Counted from the stretch's first letter, positions 24,799 through 34,050 are shown. The stretch: 64,000 nt of DNA from CAZWRN01 sp964446685 (GCA_964446685.1 CAYUPO010000001.1:154047-218046), one strand, 5' to 3'. Numbers and translations are program-made. Notes: a model not told the origin generated them from the letters alone.

Positions 24799-25836
24799 TC
24801 CTCCGGTAACTCTGACTTTAGCCAGTAGATCAAGATTGTCCAGCAATTTGTAGCATCCTCTGACTACTGTTGTCAGTGGGTCATCGGCTACCCAGACTGG
24901 GATTTTTGTTTCATTGGAAATTCTTTTATCTAATCCCCTGATCAATGACCCTCCTCCTGTAATAACAATTCCTCTTTCTAAAATATCTGATAACAGCTCT
25001 GGTGGTGTTTCTTCTAATACTTCATGGATGGCTGTTATTATCTCTCCCAGTGTTTCTGATAAAGCTTCCCGGACTTCGATCGAGGTGATCTTGATTGATT
25101 TAGGCAGACCTGATGCCAGCTCGCGACCTCTGACAACTGCATCTCGCTCTTTTTCAAGCGGAATTGCTGAAGCAAGTTCCAGTTTGACGTCTTCAGCTGT
25201 TCTTTCACCGATAATCAAGCCGTATCTGGTTCTCATATAAGAAATAATATCCAGATCCAGTTCATCTCCGGCTGTTCTTAAAGATCTATTTAATACCATC
25301 CCGCCCAATGAAATAACCGCAATTTCTGTTGTTCCACCGCCAATATCAACGATCATATTTCCCTCAGGTTCTTCAATATTCATATCAGCTCCGATAGCAT
25401 CCGCCATTGGTTCTTCAATCAGATAGGCTTCACGAGCACCAGCTGAAATTGCTGCATCCTGCACCGCCCGGCGTTCGACCTCAGTCACCCCGGAAGGGAT
25501 ACCAATTACGACTCTGGGACGGGGAATTTTAGGAAATCTGCCGGGAGTCTGATGAACTTTTTGGATAAAATGTCGGAGCATTGCTTCGGTTGTCTCAAAG
25601 TCTGAGATCACTCCGTCCCGCAGAGGTCTGACAGCTTCAATCACTGCTGGAGTTCGGCCGATCATTCGTTTGGCCTCGGTACCGATTGCCAATACCTGTT
25701 TGGTTTTTTTGTGAATTGCCACAACCGATGGTTCGCGGATCACAATTCCCTTGCCTCTGACCGCCACCAGGGTGTTTACTGTGCCTAAATCAATACCAAT
25801 ATCATATGAAAAATAGGACCAGAATTTGTTGAACAT
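24790..25836 (-). CDS. mreB: Rod-shape actin homologue MreB
   Basis: 348 residues. Actin-fold landmarks: DIGIDLGTVNTLVAVRGKGIVIREPSVVAI (phosphate 1), MIVDIGGGTTEIAVISLGG (phosphate 2), ERGIVITGGGSLIRGLD (adenosine), plus GVTEVERRAVQDAA. It polymerises beneath the membrane and directs the elongasome (MreC, MreD, PBP2). It is separate from mreC-mreD here. The start follows a -10 box by 9 nt. Confidence 0.97.
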   Translation of the reverse strand: MFNKFWSYFSYDIGIDLGTVNTLVAVRGKGIVIREPSVVAIHKKTKQVLAIGTEAKRMIGRTPAVIEAVRPLRDGVISDFETTEAMLRHFIQKVHQTPGRFPKIPRPRVVIGIPSGVTEVERRAVQDAAISAGAREAYLIEEPMADAIGADMNIEEPEGNMIVDIGGGTTEIAVISLGGMVLNRSLRTAGDELDLDIISYMRTRYGLIIGERTAEDVKLELASAIPLEKERDAVVRGRELASGLPKSIKITSIEVREALSETLGEIITAIHEVLEETPPELLSDILERGIVITGGGSLIRGLDKRISNETKIPVWVADDPLTTVVRGCYKLLDNLDLLAKVRVTGGLK

Positions 25837-25845
25837 GTGGAGTGC

Positions 25846-25874
25846 AGTGTAACATATTTAGCAGTGCCTTTCAG
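25846..25874 (-). promoter_or_regulatory. Promoter of mreB
   Basis: Minus strand: CTGAAA (25874-25869), 17-nt spacer, TACACT (25851-25846), 9 nt to the ATG at 25836. No Shine-Dalgarno sequence. Confidence 0.45.
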
Positions 25875-25886
25875 CAGCTGGGCTTA

Positions 25887-26246
25887 TCAGATGCCAACAA
25901 CTGCATCACTTAAAGCCAGGACCGAACGGATCGCCAGCAGCAGAAAAATAGTTCCGATTAGAGTTAGCAGAGCAATGGAAAAAGCCGAAGAATATTTTTT
26001 TTCTGTCTGAATGGTTTGATGAAGTAAATTAACAATTCCTAAATAAATATTTATACCCCCTAAGAGTAAAATAAAACCGAAAAGAAGGTAGATGCTGCCA
26101 TTTACCTGAGGCATTAATGAACTTCCGGATTGACCAAAGTAATCAGCAAAAAAAGCGCCAAACCACAAACCGCCGATTGTCATTTGAATAATTCCTAAAC
26201 TGAGTACCATCAGATTTTTAATGAAAAACATATTACGAGTATACAA
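25887..26246 (-). CDS. Small membrane protein
   Basis: 119 residues with three hydrophobic helices (NLMVLSLGIIQMTIGGLWFGAF, NGSIYLLFGFILLLGGINIYLGI, FSIALLTLIGTIFLLLAIRSVL). No recognised family. It ends 50 nt before the mreB start on the same strand. Confidence 0.6.
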   Translation of the reverse strand: MYTRNMFFIKNLMVLSLGIIQMTIGGLWFGAFFADYFGQSGSSLMPQVNGSIYLLFGFILLLGGINIYLGIVNLLHQTIQTEKKYSSAFSIALLTLIGTIFLLLAIRSVLALSDAVVGI

Positions 26247-26265
26247 GAAATATATTTAAAATGAG

Positions 26266-26407
26266 AACAATTTCAAAATAACAAACAACAAATTACAAAC
26301 AAATTCAAAATAATAAATTTAAAATACACAAACCTCTAGATTTTGGAACTTATTTATTTGAATTTTAAATATTGTTTGTTATTTGATATTTTGGATTTGT
26401 AATTTTT
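26266..26407. repeat. AT-rich array, inverted arms (AAACAAATT type)
   Basis: Left arm 26266-26330 repeats AACAAAT / AAATTACAAAC words; right arm 26350-26407 repeats the complement (ATTGTTTGTTATTTGATATT). The central loop is about 20 nt. The word length is less regular (7-10 nt) than in the other arrays. Confidence 0.65.
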
Positions 26408-26427
26408 ACTGCGGAGCAGGAACTTGT

Positions 26428-27777
26428 TCACTGCGAGCAGGTAAATGGATGATTTGGATCATTTTTAACCATTCCGCCCCATTCAACTACATTAAAACTG
26501 GAAGCTTGAAGCTTTAAGCTTTTAGCTTCTAGCACTGGCGACTCCACCTGTTTTGGAGCATCTAGTCTTTCAAAATATATTCTGACCCGATTGACTGAAT
26601 CTGGTTTTGGGGTAATTTCCAGTTTTTCTATCTGATCTATATTTTTTTGATCCATTACTCCCACGAAATAATAAGGAGATTCAGTTAAGGCTTTGTTCCA
26701 ATATTCTATAAAATCTGTCATTTGCTGATTGTTCAGACCCAATTTGGGTAGTATCTGGCGGTAAAGCGGCTCTAGCTCACTCCGAGAAACGACCCATCCT
26801 TTAGCTGGTTTTTGAATCACTTCATCATAAATTTTTGATTCATAGTAGAGATAGTTGAAAGGTTTATCATAAATCGTGAATCTTGAATCATAAATCTTTC
26901 CATCGGGGTAGGCATCGACTGTCCAACCGGTTTTATGATCATATTGCGGATCGGTATAGGTCAGAAAGCCTTGTGGGAAAACTTTAACATTGACTGTCAT
27001 TTTTTCTGGAGGATACAAATAGACAGCTGGTTTACATCCGGATGACAAATACATAATTTTTATTTTTTGCTTGTCAAAAACAAAATATTCCAGTTGTAAC
27101 TGCTTATTATCCTGGCTGGGATTTTGTGATGGAATCACAACACGGCTAAAATAAGCCGAATTCATGTCCGAATCTTCAATATCAGCTTCTTCTGTACACT
27201 GAAAAGAATTTGGTTTTACAGGCGGTTTATCAGTCTGCTTATAAATATCAACAACCAGGATTTTTTTACCATTAATTAACAACTCTCTTGGCTTATCCTG
27301 CTTATCCAAATGCTGCAAAAAAATAATACCATGGTCCATAAACAAAACCTCATTCACTTCCTGATTGTTGACCATTGTATATGCGCCTGATCTTCCGGTA
27401 GGCCATATTACTTGTCGCTTCCCCCCAGGGGTTTGTAAAAAAACATCTGAATTAATAAAATGAAACCAATTTTCACCTACTTCCTGAAAAGGCACGTTAG
27501 CTTTAATCATTTCATATTTCTTTATTGGCCCTAAATTAACACTATCTACAAATCCCCCATTATTACCATCACCATCAACCTGATAATTACTAGTTATAGC
27601 GTAGTCAGGGGCGTCGATAGTAGGGTAACCATCAGGAGGATCAGAACAGATACTGCCAATATTTTCACCGCTGTTAAAATTGCTAAAAGTTCTGGGATAC
27701 ATAAAAAAAGTTAGTAACAATAAAAAAACTATTAGGGACGGGGCTATAAAACTGAGAGATGTAGCAATAATTTTCAT
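26428..27777 (-). CDS. Anchored exported protein, paralogue 1 of 3
   Basis: 449 residues. An N-terminal membrane helix (IATSLSFIAPSLIVFLLLLTFFMY) anchors it; the rest is extracytoplasmic. The variable half (~30-250) differs from its two neighbours. The shared C-terminal ~200 residues start at CKPAVYLYPPEKM and include TGWTVDAYPDGKI, GWVV, ITPKPDSVNRVRIYFERLDAP and the end WGGMVKNDPNHPFTCSQ. Two heptamer arrays fall inside it: a GATTnnn array after PDGKI (26866-26896) and a GCTnnAA array near the C-terminus (26500-26534). Function unknown. Confidence 0.8.
   Translation of the reverse strand: MKIIATSLSFIAPSLIVFLLLLTFFMYPRTFSNFNSGENIGSICSDPPDGYPTIDAPDYAITSNYQVDGDGNNGGFVDSVNLGPIKKYEMIKANVPFQEVGENWFHFINSDVFLQTPGGKRQVIWPTGRSGAYTMVNNQEVNEVLFMDHGIIFLQHLDKQDKPRELLINGKKILVVDIYKQTDKPPVKPNSFQCTEEADIEDSDMNSAYFSRVVIPSQNPSQDNKQLQLEYFVFDKQKIKIMYLSSGCKPAVYLYPPEKMTVNVKVFPQGFLTYTDPQYDHKTGWTVDAYPDGKIYDSRFTIYDKPFNYLYYESKIYDEVIQKPAKGWVVSRSELEPLYRQILPKLGLNNQQMTDFIEYWNKALTESPYYFVGVMDQKNIDQIEKLEITPKPDSVNRVRIYFERLDAPKQVESPVLEAKSLKLQASSFNVVEWGGMVKNDPNHPFTCSQ
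26866..26896. repeat. In-gene heptamer array, GATTTAT word (paralogue 1)
   Basis: Coding strand: GATTTAT GATTCAA GATTCAC GATTTAT GAT. It encodes the segment between PDGKI and YLYYESK. The two paralogues carry an unrelated CTACAAC-type array at this same protein position. Confidence 0.85.
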
Positions 27778-27871
27778 TTATTTCCTAAACAATTTATTTA
27801 AATTTTGTTTTCATTTTTAAACAATCTCACTGCGAAGCAGGAACTTGTTCACTGCGAGCAGTTCGATAAAC

Positions 27872-29269
27872 TCACTGTGAACAGGTAAAGGGGTGATTCG
27901 GATCATTTTTGACCATCCCTCCCCACTCCACAACATTAAAGCTAGAAGCTTGCAGCTTAAAGCTTTTAGCTTCTAGTACTGGCGACTCCACTTGTTTTGG
28001 AGTATCTAGTCTTTCAAAGTAAATCCTGACTCTGTTAATACTATCTGGCTTTGGTGTGATCTCCAGTCTTTCAATCTGATCAACATTAGATTGATCAATG
28101 ATACCGACAAAATAGTAAGGTGAGTATGGGAGAGCCTTTTTCCAATAATCAACAAAATCTTTGATCTGAACTTCATTTAGCCCTAACTGCGGCAATAGTG
28201 TTTCTAATCTTGTATGAAGCGGACCAAACCATTCACTTGACTCCTGACTCTTGACACTTGACTCACTTTGAATCACCCAACCTTTAGTTGGTTTTTTGAT
28301 TACTTCATCTCTGACCTTCGATTCAAAATAAAGATAAGGATAGGTTTTAGGTTGTAGGTTGTAGTTGGTAGATATTTTCCCATCTGGGTAAGCATCGACT
28401 GTCCATCCGTTTTTGCTGTCATATTGGGGATCGGTGTAAATTAAAGTACCCGCCGGATAGACCTTAACATTAATTAGCATTTCTTTCGGTGGATATAAAT
28501 AAATAGCCGGTTTACAGTGAACTGGCCAGGTTGCTCCTTGAGTAAATACAAACCACTCAAGCTGCAGCTGTTCATGATTTTGACTTGGTTCTTGACTGGG
28601 TATCATAACTGATTGTGGAGTAATTTCTGAATCTTCACGACATTTAAAAATATCATCAATAGTATAATTTTTAGTTGTATCTTCAAAAATTCTTTTGTCC
28701 TGATAGAAATCAACTGAATATATATTAACCCCGTTTGCCCCTTGTCTAATAGTTTTTGGGTCCTTATTGGCAAACATTAGAAATCCCATATTCCGGACAT
28801 ATTTTCGACCTATGGAAAGATCAATTTCACCCCACCGGCTAGGAAAAAACATTTCATATCCCGGTCTTTGAGGAATTTCCCCACCTGCTACTGTATGAGG
28901 CCATATATTTGAACCAGCTACCGCTAAGAAATAATCACCTTTGGGGTCTTTGTCTGGTACCGGTACATTTTTTCTAACCAGTACATAATCTGCTTTTAAA
29001 ACAGGATCAGGTCCACCATATATCGGTTCTCCGCCACTAAAATCAGCCTCTGCAGGCATAAAAACATCTTTGATTGCCGGCAGCTGCTCTAAAATTATTC
29101 CGGGTTCAACAGCATCACCAATATTACAACCTTTATCAGGGACTGAGGGCGAATATTTTCGGGGGATTAGGAAAAAAACTAAAATTGCCACAAAAATGGC
29201 TACTAACGAAGCAATAATAAATCCCTGTTGACTGTTAAAAGCTTTTGCAATGGGGGCAGAAATTTTCAT
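27872..29269 (-). CDS. Anchored exported protein, paralogue 2 of 3
   Basis: 465 residues. The N-terminus SQQGFIIASLVAIFVAILVFFLIP is a membrane anchor whose QQGF is faintly like a class III prepilin site. The middle region is unique; the C-terminal ~200 residues are nearly identical to paralogue 3 (CKPAVYLYPPKEM to PFTCSQ). Compared with paralogue 3 it has a 7-residue insert (SVKSQES) produced by three extra GAGTCAA-type heptamers at 28234-28266. Another array (28341-28371) encodes TNYNLQPKTYP. Function unknown; the repeated anchored layout suggests variable surface proteins. Confidence 0.8.
   Translation of the reverse strand: MKISAPIAKAFNSQQGFIIASLVAIFVAILVFFLIPRKYSPSVPDKGCNIGDAVEPGIILEQLPAIKDVFMPAEADFSGGEPIYGGPDPVLKADYVLVRKNVPVPDKDPKGDYFLAVAGSNIWPHTVAGGEIPQRPGYEMFFPSRWGEIDLSIGRKYVRNMGFLMFANKDPKTIRQGANGVNIYSVDFYQDKRIFEDTTKNYTIDDIFKCREDSEITPQSVMIPSQEPSQNHEQLQLEWFVFTQGATWPVHCKPAIYLYPPKEMLINVKVYPAGTLIYTDPQYDSKNGWTVDAYPDGKISTNYNLQPKTYPYLYFESKVRDEVIKKPTKGWVIQSESSVKSQESSEWFGPLHTRLETLLPQLGLNEVQIKDFVDYWKKALPYSPYYFVGIIDQSNVDQIERLEITPKPDSINRVRIYFERLDTPKQVESPVLEAKSFKLQASSFNVVEWGGMVKNDPNHPFTCSQ
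28234..28266. repeat. In-gene heptamer array, GAGTCAA word, expanded by three units
   Basis: Coding strand GAGTCAA GTGTCAA GAGTCAG GAGTCAA. The equivalent site in paralogue 3 (near 29690) has a single GAGTCAA. The difference is exactly 21 nt, giving a 7-residue in-frame insertion. Confidence 0.9.
28341..28371. repeat. In-gene heptamer array, CTACAAC word (paralogue 2)
   Basis: Coding strand CTACCAA CTACAAC CTACAAC CTAAAAC CTATCC. The same array in paralogue 3 is at 29773-29803 with one unit differing. The intergenic CTACCAC array at 39226 uses a near-identical word. Confidence 0.85.
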
Positions 29270-29324
29270 TTATATTAAATTATAGTCTATTACGACTGGA
29301 CTCACTGCGAGCAGTTCGATAAAC

Positions 29325-30722
29325 TCACTGTGAACAGGTGAATGGATGATTTGGATCATTTTTAACCATCCCACCCCATTCAACTACATTAAAGCTGGAA
29401 GCTTGAAGCTTAAAACTTTTAGCTTCTAGCACTGGCGACTCCACCTGTTTTGGTGCATCTAGTCTTTCAAAATATATTCTGACCCGGTTGATTGAATCTG
29501 GTTTTGGAGTAATTTCCAGTCTTTCTATCTGATCAACATTTGATTGATCAATTATTCCAATGAAATAATATTGTGAATAGGGCAAAGCTTTTTTCCAGTA
29601 ATCAACAAAATCTTTAGTCTGAACTGTGTTGAGACCTAACTGAGGCAATATTGATTCTAATCTTGTCTGAAGAGGACCAAACCATTCACTTGACTCACTT
29701 TGAATAACCCAACCTTTAGTTGGTTTTTTAATAATCTGATCGGGTACTTTAGATTCAAAATAGAGATAAGGATAGGTTGTAGGTTGTAGGTTGTAGTTGG
29801 TAGATATTTTGCCATCTGGGTAGGCATCGACTGTCCAACCGGTTTTACTGTCATATTGCGGATCAGTATAAATTAAAGTTCCTGCAGGATGAACTTTAAC
29901 ATTAACCAGCATTTTTTCCGGAGGGTACAGATACACTGCGGGTTTGCAATGCGGTGTCCACCAGGCTTGAAGTAAAACTGTTTTATTATCAAATAAAAAC
30001 CATTCTAACTGTAGTTGCTCGTTTGTATCACTTTCTTGCTGCTCTGGCCAGACGACACCACTAGCTTTGAATACTACATTTTCTAATTGACCATTAGTAC
30101 CGGCATCGATACAGTTTAAAACCCAATCAGGTAATGGTGGAAGATCTACTGCTTTATAAATATCAGCCGTCGCTAAAATTTTTTTATTTCCGGACACAAT
30201 TATGCTACCTGTTGGTAATAAATTAAAGTCATTGTCAGCATAAAAAAGATAAAGTAATCCATAATCAGCAAATACCATTCGATTTTCTCCACCAATAGTT
30301 GAAGGAAGCTTGTAGGATTGACCCTGTTCGCCATTTGGTACTTTTTTGATAAATTTTTGTCCCGTACTATCTGTGTATTTTTCGGCATATTGCTCAAAAA
30401 AATGATGCCCAAGACGGTTTTCGACCAAACTATAATCTATTAACACCGCTTTTTTAACCATTTTATACTGCCTGGTTTCATTCAAATTAATGCTACTCGT
30501 TGTATAAGTAGGAGCCTCTACAACAGGAGCATTTGGATCATTAACCATACTTTGGCAATACTGCATACCACTAGCCACTGGTGTTTCACCTGGAGTTGAC
30601 GGAGTATATTTTCGGGGGATTAGGAAAAAAATTAAAATTGCCACAAAAATGGCCACAAATGAGGCAATAACAAATCCCTGCTGATTTTTATAAGCACGGG
30701 AAAGCTGGACAGGAGTTTTCAT
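29325..30722 (-). CDS. Anchored exported protein, paralogue 3 of 3
   Basis: 465 residues. N-terminal anchor NQQGFVIASFVAIFVAILIFFLIP matches paralogue 2 closely, then a unique middle region (~50-250), then the shared C-terminal region ending DPNHPFTCSQ. All three genes are separated by 55-94 nt and share the same 3' intergenic words (a run of CACTGCGAGCAG/GAACTTGTTCA copies), so the array arose by tandem duplication with replacement of the middle part. No known domain recognised. Confidence 0.8.
   Translation of the reverse strand: MKTPVQLSRAYKNQQGFVIASFVAIFVAILIFFLIPRKYTPSTPGETPVASGMQYCQSMVNDPNAPVVEAPTYTTSSINLNETRQYKMVKKAVLIDYSLVENRLGHHFFEQYAEKYTDSTGQKFIKKVPNGEQGQSYKLPSTIGGENRMVFADYGLLYLFYADNDFNLLPTGSIIVSGNKKILATADIYKAVDLPPLPDWVLNCIDAGTNGQLENVVFKASGVVWPEQQESDTNEQLQLEWFLFDNKTVLLQAWWTPHCKPAVYLYPPEKMLVNVKVHPAGTLIYTDPQYDSKTGWTVDAYPDGKISTNYNLQPTTYPYLYFESKVPDQIIKKPTKGWVIQSESSEWFGPLQTRLESILPQLGLNTVQTKDFVDYWKKALPYSQYYFIGIIDQSNVDQIERLEITPKPDSINRVRIYFERLDAPKQVESPVLEAKSFKLQASSFNVVEWGGMVKNDPNHPFTCSQ
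29773..29803. repeat. In-gene heptamer array, CTACAAC word (paralogue 3)
   Basis: Coding strand CTACCAA followed by three CTACAAC and CTATCC. It encodes TNYNLQPTTYP at the position where paralogue 1 has the GATTTAT array. Confidence 0.85.
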
Positions 30723-30748
30723 CTACAGCAAAATTATACCCCAAGCTC

Positions 30749-30777
30749 TTGCCTTGGTGAAACAGTTAGATTAAGAT
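30749..30777 (+). promoter_or_regulatory. Promoter of the O-antigen-ligase-like gene
   Basis: TTGCCT (30749-30754), 17-nt spacer, TAAGAT (30772-30777), 10 nt to the ATG at 30788. Confidence 0.45.
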
Positions 30778-30787
30778 ATCTGAAACA

Positions 30788-32989
30788 ATGGCATCACGGA
30801 TTTTACGATTCTCTTTTTATACTTTATTTATATTTACGCCTCTGTTTTTTACCCGTTTTAATAATGAACTGTTTGAATTTAATAAAATGTTGCTGGTATA
30901 TGGGCTGACTGTCCTTATTACTGGTAGTTGGATTTACCAGATGGTGGCGGAGAAAAAATTATTGTTTAAAAGAACTCCGCTGGATTTACCTTTATTTCTT
31001 TTTTTCATAAGTCAGATTCTTTCAACTATTTTTTCGATTGATCCGCATACTTCAATCTGGGGGTATTACTCCAGGCTAAATGGCGGACTTTTATCAATTG
31101 CGGCTTATCTAATTTTATACTGGGTCTTTGTTTCCAATTTTAACAAATCAGATATCAGCCGTTTTCTAAAAGCGATGGTTTTGGGAGGTGTTCTTGTTGC
31201 ACTCTGGGCTATTCCGGAACATTTTGGTTATTCCCCTTCCTGTGCAATCTTGGTTGGCAGATTTGCGGCTGACTGCTGGGTGCAGGATGTTCAGGCTAGA
31301 GTTTTTGCAACTCTGGGCCAACCAAACTGGCTGGCCGCTTACATGGGGATGCTGCTTTTTCCGGCTATCTATTTGTTTATAACTGAAAAAGTTTTAAGCA
31401 AAAAAGCGTTGTATTACCTGGCTGCAATACTTTTTTATATGGCATTTACTTTTACTTTTTCCAGAGGGGGAATGTTGGGTGTAGTTGGAGGTGTAGCTGT
31501 CTTTGGGGTACTGGCTTTTATTCAATCCTTTAAACATTTATTTTCAAATACTTCAACTATTCCGCGGAAAGAATCTTCTGAATTTAAACTCGCCAGCTTA
31601 ATAATTATTAGTTTTATTTTGGTTAATTTGCTTTATGGTTCGGCATTAACTGGCTCATTTAGACTGATCAGGGAAAATGCTCCCCCACCGCGTCCGGCCA
31701 TTGCCGGAGGAACTCAGCTGGAAAATGGCGGAACTGAATCCGGCAAAATCCGACTGATTGTCTGGCGGGGAGCCCTGGAAGTTTTCAAAAAATATCCAGT
31801 TTTCGGATCAGGAGTTGAGACATTTGCCTATTCATATTATATGTACCGGCCGGTCGAACATAATCTGGTATCTGAGTGGGATTTTTTGTATAACAAAGCA
31901 CATAATGAATATCTTAATTATCTGGCTACAACAGGCACTGTTGGGTTTTTGACATACATTCTGATGATAGTGGTGTTCAGTTTATGGAGTGTTTTGAGAT
32001 TGTTTAATAAACAATTAACTTTTTTTAGCTCTAACTTCAGATTTAAACTTTCAGATTCACTAAAGTCGCTGACATCTGATGAATATCTCCTGATTGCCTG
32101 TTTACTTGGTGGATATGTGTCTTATTTGATTCAAAACTTTTTTGGCTTTTCGGTGGTGATGATCGCTGTTTTGTTTTATCTTTTTCCCGCTTTTGCATTT
32201 CTGACAGTCGATGAAGCAGAGCAAAAGAGAGGAGACAATCTATCGTCTACTTTAGATTATTTACGTTCAGCTGTTTTATTTATTTATAAGCGGAATATTT
32301 ATACCAATGCAGTCAAAATAGTGATTGTTTTGTTTAGCGCTTATTTATTTATTTCTGTGATTAACCTCTGGCGGGCAGATGTATTTTACAAAATTGGTTC
32401 AGATGCATCGGATACAAATGATGCCTCTGCAGCATACAACTCTCTACTGACCGCTTATGAGATAAATTCCAGTGAGCCACTCTATCAAAGTGATTTTGGC
32501 AATGTCGCAGCTTCTGCCGCTTTAGCATTAACCGAAACAGATGCCACAAAAGCAGCCGAACTTAAAGACCAGTCAATTTTATTTACTGAAAATGCACTCA
32601 GTAAAAGCCCGGCCAATGTCTCACTCTGGAGAACTGCCATCAGAACTTATTATGTATTATCAATTATGGATCCTCAGTATGAAGGCAAAACTATTGAAGT
32701 GATAGATGAGACTATTAAAAGAGCACCGACAGATCCCAAACTTTATTACAACAAAGCATTGATTTTGTCTCAGCAAAATAAAAATGATCAGGCAATTCAA
32801 AATATGCTGGAGGCGATAAAGTTAAAACCAAATTATAGAGAGGCAAAAATAAGTCTGGGGGATTTGTATATTAAAAATAAACAGCCTGAGAAAGCAATTG
32901 CTGAACTCAACAGCGTTTTGGAGATGATTCCAAATGATCCAGATGCAATGGCCAAGTTGGAAGAAGCGACAGCAGAAAGTAACCTGTAA
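30788..32989 (+). CDS. O-antigen ligase-like membrane protein with C-terminal TPRs
   Basis: 733 residues. About 10-12 hydrophobic helices fill residues 1-540, with a Wzy_C/WaaL-type periplasmic region (residues ~285-385: IRLIVWRGALEVFKKYPVFGSGVETFAY ... HNEYLNYLATTGTVG; the GxG and HNxxL are typical). Residues ~550-733 form TPR-like helices (KAIAELNSVLEMIPNDPDAMAKLEEA). This architecture is common in CPR surface-polysaccharide or glycosylation loci. It is predicted to transfer or polymerise lipid-linked glycans, substrate unknown. Transcribed away from the three paralogues. Confidence 0.85.
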   Translation: MASRILRFSFYTLFIFTPLFFTRFNNELFEFNKMLLVYGLTVLITGSWIYQMVAEKKLLFKRTPLDLPLFLFFISQILSTIFSIDPHTSIWGYYSRLNGGLLSIAAYLILYWVFVSNFNKSDISRFLKAMVLGGVLVALWAIPEHFGYSPSCAILVGRFAADCWVQDVQARVFATLGQPNWLAAYMGMLLFPAIYLFITEKVLSKKALYYLAAILFYMAFTFTFSRGGMLGVVGGVAVFGVLAFIQSFKHLFSNTSTIPRKESSEFKLASLIIISFILVNLLYGSALTGSFRLIRENAPPPRPAIAGGTQLENGGTESGKIRLIVWRGALEVFKKYPVFGSGVETFAYSYYMYRPVEHNLVSEWDFLYNKAHNEYLNYLATTGTVGFLTYILMIVVFSLWSVLRLFNKQLTFFSSNFRFKLSDSLKSLTSDEYLLIACLLGGYVSYLIQNFFGFSVVMIAVLFYLFPAFAFLTVDEAEQKRGDNLSSTLDYLRSAVLFIYKRNIYTNAVKIVIVLFSAYLFISVINLWRADVFYKIGSDASDTNDASAAYNSLLTAYEINSSEPLYQSDFGNVAASAALALTETDATKAAELKDQSILFTENALSKSPANVSLWRTAIRTYYVLSIMDPQYEGKTIEVIDETIKRAPTDPKLYYNKALILSQQNKNDQAIQNMLEAIKLKPNYREAKISLGDLYIKNKQPEKAIAELNSVLEMIPNDPDAMAKLEEATAESNL

Positions 32990-33070
32990 CATGCAAAACG
33001 ATAGACAAATCACTGGAAATTTACTGACTTTTTTTTCGTATCTCGTTTTGCGTATCACTTATCATTACCT

Positions 33071-33364
33071 ATGAAACAACTTGGCGCATTACTAGCTGAA
33101 AAGAAGAATCCGGAACGACCGAAAAATCTACACACTGAATTCCAGCAATTTGGAGTTTATCTGGCTGAAACTCTGGAAGACACTAAACATTATTCTCTTT
33201 ATATTAAACTGGCTAAAACATATCCCCGGATTATGCTGGAAGATGCATTAAGTTTTGTTAAAGGATCCAGTAATGCCAGATCAAAAGGCAAACTGTATAT
33301 GTGGAAACTAAAACAGCTGAAAGAACAAGCCAAAGATACAGCCGTCATCTCTACTACTGAGTAA
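33071..33364 (+). CDS. Small unknown protein
   Basis: 97 residues, basic and helical (QQFGVYLAETLEDTKHYSLYIKLAKTYPRIMLEDALSF, then FVKGSSNARSKGKLYMWKL). No recognised domain; the high charge and KG-rich part would suit a nucleic-acid-binding role, but that is a guess. Its end overlaps the convergent 33354-33998 gene by 11 nt. The 80 nt before it carry an inverted word pair (GCAAAACGATA / TATCTCGTTTTGC). Confidence 0.5.
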   Translation: MKQLGALLAEKKNPERPKNLHTEFQQFGVYLAETLEDTKHYSLYIKLAKTYPRIMLEDALSFVKGSSNARSKGKLYMWKLKQLKEQAKDTAVISTTE

Positions 33365-33998
33365 TTACTAGGGAATAGTTTTTTTTCTGCAAAGGAATAA
33401 TCTGATATTCATTGTCATTAAAATAAGTATTCACCTCATCAAAAGTAAAATTCGCTCTTCCCGGTTGTAGTGCTTCAAAAACCATTAAGATTAATTCCTG
33501 ATTAGCCCCTTTTGTCTGAAGTAATGGATCAAATTCCTGATCAAATTTAATATATCCAGTTGCCACTTTAGACATTTTATTTTCCCCTAACAGTGGCTTT
33601 AGCGATTCTAGTTTGACAAATTTTTCTGGATACTGAATAACTCCTTTTAAACTTAACCCAGCTTTTTTGTCAGATCTGATGGCAAGTATTAATCTGATTT
33701 TGTCTCCTACTTTAGCAGTTTGCGGTCCAAGCAAAGATATATTCTGTATCTCCTCTATATGATCAGCACTTACTGGAGTTTTTTGATATTGTTTATTAAG
33801 CAAAGTATCTTTTAGAGGAAACATCCAGGCCACAAATAAAAATGCCACCACTCCCAAAGCTGCAACAGACAGAGCTATTTTAGGAAATTTTTCCGGATGC
33901 AGAAATTTATCCAATTCTCTTTTATTGAAGTCAACCAAATACTGACTAAGATAATTTGATTCAGGATCTGGTCTTGATTGATTGGCCATATGTTTCAT
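33354..33998 (-). CDS. Bitopic membrane protein with a beta-rich outer domain
   Basis: 214 residues. A cytoplasmic tail of ~40 residues precedes one membrane helix (IALSVAALGVVAFLFVAWMF, near 40-60). The outer part (residues 85-214) is beta-rich (TAKVGDKIRLILAIRSDKKAGLSLKGVIQYPEKFVKLESL), resembling a cohesin-like or Ig-like fold. No family assigned. An alternative in-frame ATG at 33989 (MANQSRPD) is equally possible as start. Confidence 0.6.
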   Translation of the reverse strand: MKHMANQSRPDPESNYLSQYLVDFNKRELDKFLHPEKFPKIALSVAALGVVAFLFVAWMFPLKDTLLNKQYQKTPVSADHIEEIQNISLLGPQTAKVGDKIRLILAIRSDKKAGLSLKGVIQYPEKFVKLESLKPLLGENKMSKVATGYIKFDQEFDPLLQTKGANQELILMVFEALQPGRANFTFDEVNTYFNDNEYQIIPLQKKNYSLVITQ

Positions 33999-34050
33999 TA
34001 ATTAACTGAGGTTATATTTATGCTACATTTTTACGCGATATTTTGCTAGA

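Noticed and set aside
28261..28300. Frameshift in paralogue 2 near the GAGTCAA array
   Set aside because: The 21-nt difference from paralogue 3 keeps the frame; downstream residues match exactly.
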